DNA of 64,000 bases from Sinomonas sp. ASV322 (GCF_030908245.1 NZ_JAVFJJ010000007.1:147645-211644), one strand, 5' to 3'; shown: positions 21,638 to 31,588, numbered from the stretch's first letter. The notes: generated by a model from the letters alone, not told the origin. Program-made: numbers and translations.

Positions 21638-22702
21638 TTAGAGCAGTCCTGCCTGGGTCATGAGGTCGGTGACCTTCTTCGAGTTGAGCTTCGCCGGGTC
21701 GACCGCGGGGGCCTGGAGATCCGCGAGCGGGGTGAGCTTCGGGTTCGCCGCGACGTTCGAGCCGATCGGGTACTCGTACGAGGACCCCGTCTGGAGCACC
21801 TTCTGGCCCTCAGGACCCGTGATGAACGCGAGGAACTTCTGGGCCGCCGTCTGGTGCTTGCTCGACGCGAGGACGCCGCCCCCCGAGACCGAGACGAACG
21901 CGCCCGGATCCTGGTTCTTGAAGTAGTACAGGCCCACGTTCTTCGAGTTCTCGCCGGTCTTCGCCTGGTCGCCGAACCAGTAGTAGTGGTAGATGACGGC
22001 CCCGTCGATCTCGCCCGCGTTGACGGCCTTCATGGCCGTGCTGTTGCCCTTGTAGGCCTTCGAGTTGTCCTTCATGGCCTTGAGCCAGTCGAGCGTCGCG
22101 CCCTCGCCCTTGAGCTGGAGCATCGCGGAGACGATGGCCTGGAAGTCGGCGCCCGACGGCGACGCGGCCCAGCGGCCCTTCCACTCGGGCTTCGCGAGGT
22201 CCATGAGGGACTTCGGGAGGTCGCTGTCCTTGAGCTTGGTCTTGTTGTACGCGAACACCGTCGAGCGCGCAGCGATTCCGACCCACTTGTCCGACGACGG
22301 GCGGTAGGCCTGCGGAACGTTCTTTTCGGCGTCGTCGCCCGGGTCGCCGAACAGCCCGGCGTTCTCGACGGCGGTCATCGCCGGGGAGTTCTCCGTGAGG
22401 AAGACGTCCGCGGGGGAGTTCTTGCCCTCCTGGATGATCTGCTGGGCCATCTCGGGGTCTTCGCCGTTGCGGAGATTGACCTTGATGCCCGTCGACTTCG
22501 TGAACGCATCCACCCACGCCTGCGTGAGTTCTTCGTGCTGCGCGTTGTAGACCGTGATCGTGTCGTTCGCGCCGCCGCTCGCGCCGGAGCCGCCGGAGGA
22601 CGTCGACGTGCCGGTGGCGGCGCCGCCGCCGCACGCGGAGAGGCCGAGGGCGGCGACCGCGGCGAGCGCGATGCCGGCGAGGGCCTGGGAACGGATCTTC
22701 AT
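21638..22702 (-). CDS. Ferric-iron type ABC substrate-binding lipoprotein
   Basis: 354 residues. The signal peptide ends in the lipobox LSAC, with Cys at about residue 24, followed by a Gly/Ser/Thr linker. The mature part resembles the FbpA/FutA iron-binding group (TVYNAQHEEL near the start and a HYYWFGD segment later, with paired tyrosines that could bind iron). The ATG has a GAAAGGA site. First gene of the importer, 122 bp downstream of an iron-type box. Confidence 0.9.
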   Translation of the reverse strand: MKIRSQALAGIALAAVAALGLSACGGGAATGTSTSSGGSGASGGANDTITVYNAQHEELTQAWVDAFTKSTGIKVNLRNGEDPEMAQQIIQEGKNSPADVFLTENSPAMTAVENAGLFGDPGDDAEKNVPQAYRPSSDKWVGIAARSTVFAYNKTKLKDSDLPKSLMDLAKPEWKGRWAASPSGADFQAIVSAMLQLKGEGATLDWLKAMKDNSKAYKGNSTAMKAVNAGEIDGAVIYHYYWFGDQAKTGENSKNVGLYYFKNQDPGAFVSVSGGGVLASSKHQTAAQKFLAFITGPEGQKVLQTGSSYEYPIGSNVAANPKLTPLADLQAPAVDPAKLNSKKVTDLMTQAGLL

Positions 22703-22824
22703 GGAAGGTCCTTTCGTGGCATTCGGGGGCCAAACACGGTTGGCCCGAGGGTGCGATGAGGCTTTCGACGTCGACGGAGGCCGTGCTGTGAGCGAGGGCG
22801 CACGCATGACCTCCGAGGACGACT

Positions 22825-22843
22825 GTAGGTTAGCCACACCTAA
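22825..22843 (-). promoter_or_regulatory. DtxR/IdeR-type iron box upstream of the importer
   Basis: GTAGGTTAGCCACACCTAA matches the 19-bp DtxR/IdeR consensus TTAGGTTAGSCTAACCTAA at 16 of 19 positions. It lies 122 bp upstream of the binding-protein start. It predicts repression by iron-loaded DtxR/IdeR and supports iron as the substrate. Confidence 0.7.
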
Positions 22844-22910
22844 CCATGGGTCGATTCCGGCTCAATTGTGGTGCAAATCACCTCAATTACGCAATTTTGA
22901 TGTTCCCTAA

Positions 22911-24065
22911 TTACGTCCGGTTGGCCTCTGACACGGTCCAGGCCGCCTCGAGGGTCATCCATGCGGCGAGCCGGGCCGAGAGGACCCGGCTCTCCCGCCA
23001 CGCGGCCTCCGCCCACGCGTTCTGCGCCGTCGCGAGGACGAGCCGGCCGGCGGTCGCGCGCGTCTTGTCGGGGAGGCGGGCGTCACGTGCCGCGAGGGCG
23101 AGGTATCGCGTGAGGATCCCGCGGAACAGGGCCGGGTCCCCGGCGGTCCCGTCGGACCGGACGACGCCGTCGCGCGCGAGGCCGCGATCGATCGCTGTGA
23201 CGAGCTCCGCGGCTCGCGCGAGGTCGCGCCGCGCGTCGGGCGTGCTGGCCGATTGGGCGCCGGCCGGTGGGGCGCCGGCCGATGGGGCGCCGGCCGGTTG
23301 GGCGCTGGCCGGTTCGTCGTCGCCGAGCTCGAGGAGTGCGCCGAGGACCGGACCCTGGCTGTATGTCCACACGTCCCGGTTGAGTGTGGTCGTCGCACCA
23401 CGGCCGTCCGCGTCCCGGCGCACGTCGATGCCGTCGAGGAACAGGCCCGCCGACGTGTCGAACAGCTTCTCGTAGAGCCACTCGACGAGGGCTTGCGCGC
23501 GGCGCCGGTCGGCCTGGGTCGCGCGCCGCGCGAAGAACAGGGCCGCCGGGCCCGTCGCGGCGGTGTTCTTGTACGTCCGGCTGGTGTTCCACCACATCCC
23601 GCCGCCGAGGTCTGGGGTGTCGCCCGCGACGAGCCGCCGGCCGAGTGCCTCTGCCGCGCTCCTCGCCGCACCGAGCCCCACGCCGCGCATGTGTCGAGAG
23701 AGCTCATCGGCGCGCCGCGCCGCAAGCGCGAGCCACGCCATGTCGTCGAAGAACATGTTCGCGAAGGACCCGAAGTTCCGGAATCGGATGGTGCGGATGA
23801 GCCGCCGTGCGAGCGTGAACGACGGCGGCTCCGCGCCCGCAGCCGGGGGGTCCGTGGCGTGTTCGCGGGCGGCGGCGTCGACGAGGCAGTCGAGCAGCTG
23901 CGCTTGCCACCAGTAGTGCCACTCGCTCCACGGGAGCTGCGGCCTTGCGCGCGGGAGTTCGACCCAGCCGAGCCAGGTGCCCGGGATTCCGAGGAGCCGG
24001 TGGCCGAAGTTGCCCGTCACGGCCGTCGCCGCGGCTTCGGCGCGCGCGGCCCACTCGGCGGTCAT
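22911..24065 (-). CDS. Glycoside hydrolase family 76-like protein
   Basis: 384 residues with GH76 hallmarks: the catalytic Asp pair in FFDDMAW (near 107) and DVWTYSQG near 240. GH76 enzymes cleave alpha-1,6-mannan. There is no signal peptide (N-terminus MTAEWAARAEAAATAV), so this copy appears cytoplasmic, unlike most family members. A hinge with repeated AGAP units, encoded by near-identical 15-bp repeats, lies near residues 255-275. It precedes the iron importer on the same strand, with the iron box in between. Confidence 0.82.
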   Translation of the reverse strand: MTAEWAARAEAAATAVTGNFGHRLLGIPGTWLGWVELPRARPQLPWSEWHYWWQAQLLDCLVDAAAREHATDPPAAGAEPPSFTLARRLIRTIRFRNFGSFANMFFDDMAWLALAARRADELSRHMRGVGLGAARSAAEALGRRLVAGDTPDLGGGMWWNTSRTYKNTAATGPAALFFARRATQADRRRAQALVEWLYEKLFDTSAGLFLDGIDVRRDADGRGATTTLNRDVWTYSQGPVLGALLELGDDEPASAQPAGAPSAGAPPAGAQSASTPDARRDLARAAELVTAIDRGLARDGVVRSDGTAGDPALFRGILTRYLALAARDARLPDKTRATAGRLVLATAQNAWAEAAWRESRVLSARLAAWMTLEAAWTVSEANRT

Positions 24066-24227
24066 GGCTCCACGGTAGCCACAGCGGGAGGCGTGGGAAA
24101 CTCACCATCTCTTGGCTGGGCCGCCCGGTCCGACGACGGCGCGCCCCCGATGACACGCCGTCGTTCGCGCATCCCCTGCTTCGGAACGTGGTGAAAGTCC
24201 GTCCGTGACGGGCGTCACGCGAGCCGC

Positions 24228-24259
24228 TAGACTGAGCTCAGTTAGCCGTCATTAACTGA
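24228..24259 (+). promoter_or_regulatory. Promoter -10 and operator-like dyad before the SDR gene
   Basis: A -10-like TAGACT (24228-24233) is followed at once by a perfect dyad, TCAGTTA and TAACTGA, with an 8-base spacer (24238-24259). The dyad ends 11 bp before the SDR ATG. A repressor bound there would block transcription start; the regulator is not encoded nearby. Confidence 0.5.
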
Positions 24260-24270
24260 ATGGAGGAGCG

Positions 24271-25098
24271 ATGGAGCTCAGAGGCGCGACGGCGCTCATC
24301 ACCGGCGGGGCATCCGGCCTCGGGGCAGCGACGGCGCGGCGACTGCACGCGGGAGGCGCCGGCGTCGTCGTCGTCGATCTTCCGGGGGAGCGCAGCGAGG
24401 AGGCGGGCCGCCGCCTCGTGGCAGAGCTCACCGCGCAGCCGGGCGGAGCCCCCGCCGCGTTCGCGCCCGCGGACGTGACGGAGGAGGGGCATGTGCGCGC
24501 CGCCGTCGCCCTTGCGGCCGGCGAGGGCCCCGGTGGTGAGGGAGGGTTCGGGCCGCTGCGCGTCGTCGTCAATTGCGCTGGGATCGCGACGCCGGGAAAG
24601 GTCCTCGGGCGCGACGGCGTGCTGCCGCTTGAGGAGTTCGAGCGGGTGATTCGCGTCAACCTCATCGGCACGTTCAACGTGATCCGCCTGGCCGCGGAGG
24701 CCATCGCGCGGACCGAGCCCGTGAGCACCGAGGTCGGCGGACCGGAGCGCGGGGTCATCGTCAACACGGCGTCGGTCGCGGCGTTCGACGGGCAGATCGG
24801 CCAGCCGGCCTACTCCGCCTCGAAGGGCGCCGTGCACGCCATGACGCTCCCCATTGCGCGCGAGCTGGCCCGCTCGCTCATCCGCGTCGTGACGATCGCG
24901 CCCGGCATCTTCGAAACGCCCATGATGGCCGGCCTCTCGCCGGAGGCCCAGGAATCGCTCGGGAAGCAGGTCCCGCACCCGGCCCGCCTCGGGCGACCGG
25001 CGGAGTACGCGAACCTCGTCGCGCACATCGTCGACAACGCGATGCTCAACGGCGAGACGATCCGGCTCGACGGCGCCATCCGGATGGCTCCGCGATGA
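24271..25098 (+). CDS. Short-chain dehydrogenase, 3-hydroxyacyl-CoA dehydrogenase type 2-like
   Basis: 275 residues. Classical SDR: NAD-binding GGASGLG (12-18), NCAGI, and the catalytic Ser with YSASK (Tyr near 181). The whole-length pattern resembles HSD10-type 3-hydroxyacyl-CoA dehydrogenases, used in fatty acid or branched-chain amino acid breakdown. It overlaps the acyl-CoA dehydrogenase gene by 4 bp, which supports that role. A GGAGGAG site precedes the ATG. Confidence 0.88.
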   Translation: MELRGATALITGGASGLGAATARRLHAGGAGVVVVDLPGERSEEAGRRLVAELTAQPGGAPAAFAPADVTEEGHVRAAVALAAGEGPGGEGGFGPLRVVVNCAGIATPGKVLGRDGVLPLEEFERVIRVNLIGTFNVIRLAAEAIARTEPVSTEVGGPERGVIVNTASVAAFDGQIGQPAYSASKGAVHAMTLPIARELARSLIRVVTIAPGIFETPMMAGLSPEAQESLGKQVPHPARLGRPAEYANLVAHIVDNAMLNGETIRLDGAIRMAPR

Positions 25099-26303
25099 CC
25101 GCCGTCGTCGGCGTCGAGCTGCCCTCCGCCGATTATTACGACGTCGAAGCGCTCCTCGATGTGCGCGAGCGGGCCAAGCTCGCCGAACTGCGGGAGTTCC
25201 TCGCCGCCGAGGTCGCCCCGAACGCGCAGGGCTGGTGGGACCGGGAGGAGTTCCCGTTCGGCCTCCTGCCCAAGCTCGGCGCGCTCCAGCTCTCGGCGCC
25301 GCATCGAACGCTGCCCGGCCGGCCCGCCTATTCGCGGCTCTTCCATGGACTGGTCATCGCGGAGCTCACGCGCGCGGACACGTCCATCGCGACGTTCTTC
25401 ATGGTCCACCACGACCTCTTCGTCGAGGGCCTCCACGAGTTCGGCACGCCCGCACAGCGCGACCGCTACCTCGCCGACGCCGCCGCCCTGCGCACGACCG
25501 GCGCCTTCGCCCTCACGGAGCCCGAGCACGGCTCCGACGTCGCGGGCGGGCTTGCCCTCACGGCACGCCGCGACGGCGACGGCTGGGTCCTCGACGGCGC
25601 GAAGCGCTGGATCGGGAACGGCACCTTCGCGGATCACTTGCTGGTGTGGGCCAGGGAGTCCGGGGCCGGCGACGGCGGGACGCCGGGTGCGGTGCGCTGC
25701 TTCATCGTCGCGGGCGACTCGCCGGGGCTCACGCGCACGAAGATCGAGCACAAGATCGCGCTCCGGACCGTCCAGAATGCGGTCCTGACGTTCGACGGCG
25801 TGCGGGTCGCCGAGGCGGACCGGCTCCCGGGCATCTCGTCGTTCGACGAGGCGCGCACGATGCTCCTCAGCTCGCGCCTCCTCGTTGCGTGGCAGGCCGT
25901 CGGGCTCCAACTCGCGGCGTTCGACGTCGCGCGGAGGTATGCCGTCGAGCGCGAGCAGTTCGGGCGGCCCATCGCGTCGTTCCAACTCGTGCAGGGTCAG
26001 CTCACGCACATGCTCGGCAACGCGACCGCGTCGATGGCCATGCTCGTGCAGCTCGCCCGTCTGCAGGAATCGGGCGAGGCGACCATGCCGCGCGTCGCGC
26101 TCGCGAAGGCGTGGGCGACGGCGCGGGCGCGAGAGACGGTCGCGCTGGGTCGCGGGATACTGGGCGGCAATGGGATCGTGACCGATTACCGCATGGCCAA
26201 GATCTTCGCCGACGCCGAGGCCGTCTACACGTACGAGGGCACCTTCGAGGTCAACACGCTCATCGCGGGCCGGGATGCGACGGGGATCTCGGCGATCCGC
26301 TAG
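25095..26303 (+). CDS. Acyl-CoA dehydrogenase (glutaryl-CoA dehydrogenase-like)
   Basis: 402 residues covering all acyl-CoA dehydrogenase domains. FAD/substrate motifs [11 protein letters not shown] and [11 protein letters not shown] are seen. The catalytic base is the Glu of YTYEGT at about residue 381, the position used by glutaryl- and short-chain enzymes. It oxidises an acyl-CoA to the enoyl form and passes electrons to ETF. Translationally coupled to the SDR, so the pair likely performs two steps of one beta-oxidation-like path; chain specificity is unknown. Confidence 0.9.
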   Translation: MTAVVGVELPSADYYDVEALLDVRERAKLAELREFLAAEVAPNAQGWWDREEFPFGLLPKLGALQLSAPHRTLPGRPAYSRLFHGLVIAELTRADTSIATFFMVHHDLFVEGLHEFGTPAQRDRYLADAAALRTTGAFALTEPEHGSDVAGGLALTARRDGDGWVLDGAKRWIGNGTFADHLLVWARESGAGDGGTPGAVRCFIVAGDSPGLTRTKIEHKIALRTVQNAVLTFDGVRVAEADRLPGISSFDEARTMLLSSRLLVAWQAVGLQLAAFDVARRYAVEREQFGRPIASFQLVQGQLTHMLGNATASMAMLVQLARLQESGEATMPRVALAKAWATARARETVALGRGILGGNGIVTDYRMAKIFADAEAVYTYEGTFEVNTLIAGRDATGISAIR

Positions 26304-26351
26304 CGCAACGTCGATGGTTCGAATCGTTCATAACAAAAAACCCAAAATCTA

Positions 26352-26387
26352 TTGCTTCTCGTAATGATTGCGTCTAGCGTGAGACGC
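26352..26387 (+). promoter_or_regulatory. Promoter with overlapping operator for the isoaspartyl peptidase operon
   Basis: A -35 TTGCTT (26352-26357), 17-bp spacer and -10 TAGCGT (26375-26380) lie in the AT-richest stretch nearby. The palindrome GCGTCT-N6-AGACGC (26370-26387) overlaps the -10. It is a good candidate site for the RpiR-type regulator encoded in the same operon. Confidence 0.55.
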
Positions 26388-26413
26388 ATCACAAAGCGAG
26401 AGGCCACGATCAC

Positions 26414-27328
26414 ATGCATGTCATCGACATCACTCCTTCTGCCGACGGAACGGCGATTGTTCTGCACGGAGGAGCGGGTGGACGCACTGCCGAGCTGACC
26501 CCCGACGAGCACAGGGAGTATGCCGCGGGACTTGAGGTCGCATACCGGGCAGGGCGGGCCGTCCTCGACGCGCACGGGTCCGCGTTGGACGCCGTCTGCG
26601 CGGCGGTTGAGCAGCTCGAAGACTCACCGCTCTTCAATGCCGGGCACGGGGCGGCGCTGAACGCGCAGGGCGAGGCCGAGCTCGATGCATCGATCATGGC
26701 GGGAACGGGCAGGGCGGGCGCCGTCGCGGCGGTCCGCCGAGCCAAGAACCCCGTCTTCGCAGCGCGACACGTCATGGAGAACACCCCTCACGTGCTGCTC
26801 GTCGCGCCGTCGTCCGAAGTGATGGCAGAGTGGGGTCTCCAGGTCGTCGACCCGGAGTATTTCATCACCGATGCGCGGAGGCGCCAGCTCGAGACGGTGC
26901 TTGCCGGTCGGCTCGAGCCGACCCGTCATGGAACCGTGGGCGCCGTCGCGCGAGACGCGGCCGGGCACCTCGCCGCGGCGACCTCAACGGGCGGGATCGT
27001 GGGCCAGCACGAGGGCCGCATCGGGGACACCCCGATCATCGGCGCCGGCAACTACGCCCGCGACGGCATCGTCGCCGTCTCGTGCACGGGCATCGGCGAG
27101 GCGTTCATGGAAGGCGTCGTCTCGCACGAGATCTACGCCCGCTTGCGCTTCGGCGGCGTATCGCTCGCCGAGGCCGTTCGCGGCACCATTGTCGACGAGC
27201 TGGACCCGCGCGCGGCCGACGGCGGTGTGATCGCCGTCGGCGCCGACGGCCGGGTCGTCGTCGCCCACAATTCAACCTCGATGTTCGCTGCGTACGAGCG
27301 CGACGGCGCTCTCGTCACACTCACCTGA
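26414..27328 (+). CDS. iaaA: Isoaspartyl peptidase / plant-type L-asparaginase
   Basis: 304 residues, N-terminal-nucleophile hydrolase. The precursor self-cleaves before the Thr of HGTVGAVA (about residue 174), and that Thr then hydrolyses beta-aspartyl dipeptides and asparagine. Family motifs LHGGAG, FNAGHGAALN and TSTGG are all present. It heads an operon with an RpiR-type regulator and a polar amino-acid ABC importer, so it probably processes imported asparagine or isoaspartyl peptides from protein turnover. Confidence 0.92.
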   Translation: MHVIDITPSADGTAIVLHGGAGGRTAELTPDEHREYAAGLEVAYRAGRAVLDAHGSALDAVCAAVEQLEDSPLFNAGHGAALNAQGEAELDASIMAGTGRAGAVAAVRRAKNPVFAARHVMENTPHVLLVAPSSEVMAEWGLQVVDPEYFITDARRRQLETVLAGRLEPTRHGTVGAVARDAAGHLAAATSTGGIVGQHEGRIGDTPIIGAGNYARDGIVAVSCTGIGEAFMEGVVSHEIYARLRFGGVSLAEAVRGTIVDELDPRAADGGVIAVGADGRVVVAHNSTSMFAAYERDGALVTLT

Positions 27329-27338
27329 GACCCCCGCC

Positions 27339-28226
27339 ATGATCAGAATCAAGAAGGAAATCTTCGACCGGATGGAGGAGCTCTCTCCTTCGGAGCGGAA
27401 AGTCGCGCGTGCGCTGCTCGCCGACTACCCAAGCAGCGGGCTGGGGAGCACTGGGCAGCTCGCGCGAGCCGCCGGGACGAGTGCGCCGACCGTGCTCCGT
27501 CTCGTCGCGAGGCTCGGCCTCGGCAGCTATGCGGAGTTCCAGAAGCACCTGCGCGACGAGATCATGCACGACCTGAATGCCCCGGTGCGCCGCGCGGAAA
27601 GCGAGGCGCCTCGCGAGGATCGCACCGACGTCGGCCGTTCCCTCGCGGAACGTCGCGATCTACTCGACCGGCTCGGCTCAACCGTGTCCGGCTCCGAAAT
27701 CGAGCGAGCCGCACGGCTCCTGGCGAGCGAGCCCAAGGCTGTCCTCATCTCGGGTGGCTATTACTCGCGCTTTCTGGCGGAGATCCTCGCGCGGCAGCTC
27801 GACCAGATCACCCCCAACATCGATTTTCTCCCGGACCCTCTGGGGTACAACGTCGGCAAGTTCTATGGCGCCAAGCGGAACACCGTCGTGGTGCTCTTCG
27901 ACTTGCGGCGATACCAGCTCGAGGCTGCCCAGGTCGCAGCTCTGGCCAAACGGGAGGGCGCGTCGCTCATCGTGATCACCGATGAGGAGATTTCACCCAT
28001 CGCCGACAAGGCCGACGTCGTGCTTGCGGTTCCCGTCGGGGGGATTCCGTTCGACTCTTTCGCACCTCTCATGGTCCTCGTCGAAGTGCTCGTGGAGGCT
28101 GTCCTTCGCGCGGCGGGCCAGAAGGGGATCGACCGCATGAAGCTCTGGGAGGACCGCTCCTACCTCGAGCGCACCCCACATCCGCAGCCGGACGAGGCCG
28201 CATCCCCTTCGCAGGAGGCATCATGA
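27339..28226 (+). CDS. MurR/RpiR family transcriptional regulator
   Basis: 295 residues: N-terminal HTH (about 1-77, with [13 protein letters not shown] and [14 protein letters not shown]) and a SIS domain (about 115-250). SIS domains usually bind sugar phosphates, but this family also regulates amino-acid and other transport genes. It lies 10 bp after the peptidase and overlaps the ABC ATPase start by 4 bp. A palindrome over the operon promoter may be its site. Confidence 0.9.
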   Translation: MIRIKKEIFDRMEELSPSERKVARALLADYPSSGLGSTGQLARAAGTSAPTVLRLVARLGLGSYAEFQKHLRDEIMHDLNAPVRRAESEAPREDRTDVGRSLAERRDLLDRLGSTVSGSEIERAARLLASEPKAVLISGGYYSRFLAEILARQLDQITPNIDFLPDPLGYNVGKFYGAKRNTVVVLFDLRRYQLEAAQVAALAKREGASLIVITDEEISPIADKADVVLAVPVGGIPFDSFAPLMVLVEVLVEAVLRAAGQKGIDRMKLWEDRSYLERTPHPQPDEAASPSQEAS

Positions 28227-28963
28227 CCATCCCTCGCGTATCGCTGCGCTCAGTCAACAAGCACTTCGGCGAGCTGCACGTCCTCCGCGACATCGACCTC
28301 ACCGTGCTTCCCGGGGAAGTCATCGTGGTCGTCGGTCCCTCCGGCTCGGGGAAGTCCACGCTCTGCCGAACCATCAATCGCCTCGAGGCCGTCGACTCCG
28401 GAGAGATCCGCATTGACGGCCAGGAAGTCCCGGCCGAGGGCAAGGATCTGGCCAAACTCCGTGCCGACGTCGGCATGGTCTTCCAGTCATTCAATCTCTT
28501 CGCCCACCGGACAATTCTCGACAACCTCACCCTTGCTCCGACGAAGGTCCGGGGGATCGAGCGTAAGCAGGCCGAGGAAGAGGCCATGCGGCTCCTGGAG
28601 CGCGTCGGCATCGCCAACAAGGCACACAGCCGTCCCGCCGAGCTCTCCGGCGGGCAGCAGCAGAGGGCGGCCATCGCGCGGGCCCTCGCCATGCACCCCA
28701 AGGTCATGCTCTTCGACGAGCCCACGTCCGCCCTCGACCCGGAAATGGTCAACGAGGTGCTCGGTGTCATGACCTCCCTCGCCGCCGAGGGCATGACCAT
28801 GGTGGTCGTCACCCACGAGATGGGTTTCGCCCGCCGTGCCGCAGACCGCGTGGTCTTCATGGACCACGGCCAGATCGTCGAGGAAGGCGTACCTGAGGCC
28901 TTCTTCGATGCCCCACAGACGGACCGCGCGCGATCCTTCCTCGCGTCGGTCCTCACGCACTAG
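28223..28963 (+). CDS. Polar amino-acid ABC transporter ATP-binding protein
   Basis: 246 residues, the compact form typical of GlnQ/GluA. Walker [10 protein letters not shown], signature LSGGQQQR, Walker [15 protein letters not shown] and [10 protein letters not shown] are all intact. It energises the two permeases encoded downstream. The 4-bp overlap with the regulator gene couples regulation and transport. Confidence 0.93.
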   Translation: MTIPRVSLRSVNKHFGELHVLRDIDLTVLPGEVIVVVGPSGSGKSTLCRTINRLEAVDSGEIRIDGQEVPAEGKDLAKLRADVGMVFQSFNLFAHRTILDNLTLAPTKVRGIERKQAEEEAMRLLERVGIANKAHSRPAELSGGQQQRAAIARALAMHPKVMLFDEPTSALDPEMVNEVLGVMTSLAAEGMTMVVVTHEMGFARRAADRVVFMDHGQIVEEGVPEAFFDAPQTDRARSFLASVLTH

Positions 28964-29016
28964 CCGCTCATCCCCCTACCCACATCCCCTCTCCGCCCCC
29001 AACCCGAAAGGTGGCC

Positions 29017-29961
29017 ATGTTCACCACTCCCATCACGCGCCGGTCGGTTCTCGCCGGTGCTGTCGTGACCGGATTCTCCGCCGCGTTGACCGCCTGCTCC
29101 GGTGGCTCCGTGACCCTCCCAGGTGCCTCTTCGGCATCAAGCACGGCGAACGATGCGGTCTTCAAGAACGCACCCATTGCCGATGCGAGCCTCATCCTCT
29201 CGGGCTCGACGATGGACACCATCAAGAAGCGGGGGAAGCTCGTGGTCGCGACCGCGCTCGACGCCCCGCTTGTGTCTCAGCAGGACCCCGCGAACCCCCA
29301 GAACGTCAATGGCTTCGATGCCGACCTCGCGAAGCTCCTGGCGATCTACATCCTCGGCAAGCCGACAGTCGAGTGGGTCCCTTCGGCCTCCGAGAGCCGT
29401 GAGGCACTCCTCTCGAACGGCACGGTTGATGTGGTCTTCTCGACGTACACCATCACGACGAAGCGCGCCGAGCAGATCGCTTTTGCAGGCCCGTACTTCA
29501 TGTCGGGACTCGCCGTCGCGGTCAAGTCGGACAACACGACCATCAAGGGGATCGACGACCTGGGCGGCAAGAACGTCATTGTCCAGACGGGCACGCCGTC
29601 CGTCGCCGAGGTCCCGCAGAAGCAGCCGACCGCCAAGCTCACGCCGTTCGCGACCACGCCTGAAGGCGTTCAGGCGCTCACGCAGGGCCGTGGCGACGCC
29701 TACGTTCAGGACTACGTCCTGCTCGCGAGCCAGTCGTCCTCGAACAAGGACATCAAGGTGGTTGGTGCACCGTTCACGAGCGAGCCTTACGGGATTGGCC
29801 TGAAGCACGGCGACGCCGCGTTCAAGACGTTTGTCAACACGTGGCTGACCACGATCGAGAAGCAGGGCCTGTGGGGCCAGGTCTGGAAGAACAGCCTCGG
29901 CTCGGTCGGCGACACGCCGATGCCGACCGCGCCGTCCATCGGTTCCGTCCCCGGATCCTGA
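29017..29961 (+). CDS. Polar amino-acid ABC substrate-binding lipoprotein, probable Tat export
   Basis: 314 residues from the ATG at 29017, placed correctly after GAAAGG; a GTG 6 bp earlier is less well spaced. The signal peptide has a twin-arginine start (TRRSVLAG) and a lipobox LTAC, so it is probably Tat-exported and lipid-anchored. The mature part is a type-2 periplasmic-binding fold (GKLVVATALDAPL, FDADLAKLL) as in glutamate/aspartate/glutamine receptors. Confidence 0.9.
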   Translation: MFTTPITRRSVLAGAVVTGFSAALTACSGGSVTLPGASSASSTANDAVFKNAPIADASLILSGSTMDTIKKRGKLVVATALDAPLVSQQDPANPQNVNGFDADLAKLLAIYILGKPTVEWVPSASESREALLSNGTVDVVFSTYTITTKRAEQIAFAGPYFMSGLAVAVKSDNTTIKGIDDLGGKNVIVQTGTPSVAEVPQKQPTAKLTPFATTPEGVQALTQGRGDAYVQDYVLLASQSSSNKDIKVVGAPFTSEPYGIGLKHGDAAFKTFVNTWLTTIEKQGLWGQVWKNSLGSVGDTPMPTAPSIGSVPGS

Positions 29962-29995
29962 CCGAATACGCCGACAGCGCCAGCGGAGTGACCAG

Positions 29996-30640
29996 ATGAA
30001 TGCATTCTTCGAAGACCTCGGATCCTTGGCCGACGGCCTCGGCATGACGTTGCTCATGCTGCTTGCCGCCGGAGCGGGATCGATCCTTGTGGGCGCCCTT
30101 GTGGCCGTGGCGCGGATCAGCCCGCTGCGCGTCCTGCGGGGAGCCGCCTTCGTCTACGTGCAGTTCTTCATCAACGTCCCTCTGCTGGCGCTGTTGATCC
30201 TCGCGGTGTTCGCGCTGCCGGCGGCGGGATTCATCCTGCCGATCGTGCCGACGGCGATCATCGTCTTGACGACGTACGAATCGGCCTACGTCGCGGAGGC
30301 GCTTCGAAGCGGCGTCAACACCGTGCCCCAGGGGCAGATCGAGGCGGCGCGGGCGCTCGGACTCACTTTCGGCCAGTCGCTCCGCCTCGTGATCGTCCCG
30401 CAGGCGTTCCGCGCAGTGGTGCAGCCGCTCGGCAACATCATGATCGCGCTCGCCATGAACACGTCGCTCACGGCTGTTGTCGGCGTGGTCGAGCTCACGG
30501 CCCATGTGAACAAGGTCAATCTGGTCTATGCGCAGCCGGTCCTGTTCTACACGACCGGTGGCCTTGTCTATATGGGCATCGCACTCATCATCGGCCTGCT
30601 TGCGGGCCGCTTTGAACGGAAGCTGGCGATCGTCCGATGA
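29996..30640 (+). CDS. Polar amino-acid ABC permease 1
   Basis: 214 residues with about five membrane helices and the EAA loop motif (EAARALGLTFGQSLRLVIVPQA) characteristic of His/Glu/Gln permeases. Its stop overlaps the second permease start by 4 bp. Forms the heterodimeric pore with the next protein. Confidence 0.92.
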   Translation: MNAFFEDLGSLADGLGMTLLMLLAAGAGSILVGALVAVARISPLRVLRGAAFVYVQFFINVPLLALLILAVFALPAAGFILPIVPTAIIVLTTYESAYVAEALRSGVNTVPQGQIEAARALGLTFGQSLRLVIVPQAFRAVVQPLGNIMIALAMNTSLTAVVGVVELTAHVNKVNLVYAQPVLFYTTGGLVYMGIALIIGLLAGRFERKLAIVR

Positions 30641-31518
30641 AGACCAGGAACACCGCTCGCTCGGCCAACAGCATCGTCCGGATCTATGACGAGCCCGGTC
30701 CGAAGACCAGGCGGAACATGAGGATCGGTTCGGTCGCAAGCCTCCTGGCCCTCGCCGTGCTCGTGTTTGCCGGGACGGCGCAGTTCGCCGCCCATGGCCA
30801 GCTGGACCCGGCGAAATGGGCCCCGTTTCTTTCCGGAGCCGTCTGGGCCTATCTCGGTGAAGGCCTGCTCGGCACCCTCCAATCGGCCGCGGTGGTGGCC
30901 GTGCTGGGAGGGATTCTTGGCCTGTTCCTCGCGTTCGGGAGGATGAGCCGGTCCACGCCGATCCGCTGGGTCAGCTCGCTCTACGTGGAGGTGGCGCGGA
31001 CGGTGCCGGTTCTGCTGCTCATCTACCTCATGCTGTTCGGCCTTCCCCAGCTCGGCATCAACGCGCCGACACTGTGGAAGATGGCGATCCCGCTCACCTT
31101 CACCACCTCCGCGGTGTTCGCCGAGATCCTGCGCGCAGGAATCACGAGCCTCCCCGCCGGACAGATGGAGGCGGCCTTGAGCCTTGGCCTCAGCCGAGGG
31201 CAGGCCATGCGCCTCGTCATCCTGCCCCAGGCCGCGCGGAACGTCTCGCCGTCGCTCCTCACGCAATTCGTGAGCCTTCTGAAGGACACAACTCTCGGCT
31301 ACATCGTCGCCTACACAGACTTGCTCTACCGCGGGCAGCTGCTCACGGCGTATCTCAACCAGCTGATTCCGACGTACATCGTCATCACGCTCGTGTACCT
31401 GGCGGTGAGTGGAAGCCTCACGGCACTCGCCACGCATCTGCAGAAGCGGCTCGACCGAAAGCCGCTTCCTGCCGTTGTCCCCGCCGCGCTCCCGGCCCTC
31501 GAGCATTCCGCCCCGTAG
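30637..31518 (+). CDS. Polar amino-acid ABC permease 2
   Basis: 293 residues. A hydrophilic N-terminal extension of about 25 residues precedes the first helix, as in GluD-type subunits. The permease EAA loop reads EAALSLGLSRGQAMRLVILPQA. Last gene of the iaaA-RpiR-ABC operon; the next gene runs the other way. Confidence 0.92.
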   Translation: MKTRNTARSANSIVRIYDEPGPKTRRNMRIGSVASLLALAVLVFAGTAQFAAHGQLDPAKWAPFLSGAVWAYLGEGLLGTLQSAAVVAVLGGILGLFLAFGRMSRSTPIRWVSSLYVEVARTVPVLLLIYLMLFGLPQLGINAPTLWKMAIPLTFTTSAVFAEILRAGITSLPAGQMEAALSLGLSRGQAMRLVILPQAARNVSPSLLTQFVSLLKDTTLGYIVAYTDLLYRGQLLTAYLNQLIPTYIVITLVYLAVSGSLTALATHLQKRLDRKPLPAVVPAALPALEHSAP

Positions 31519-31588
31519 CGCGAGATAGGGTCATGCTCGGCCATGAGCGGTTCCGGGCCGGGCGGCGTTACCTCGGAACGCTCAAGGC

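Noticed and set aside
22846..23475. 209-codon plus-strand frame starting in the iron-importer promoter region
   Set aside because: Antisense to the GH76 gene; its codons follow the opposite-strand bias.
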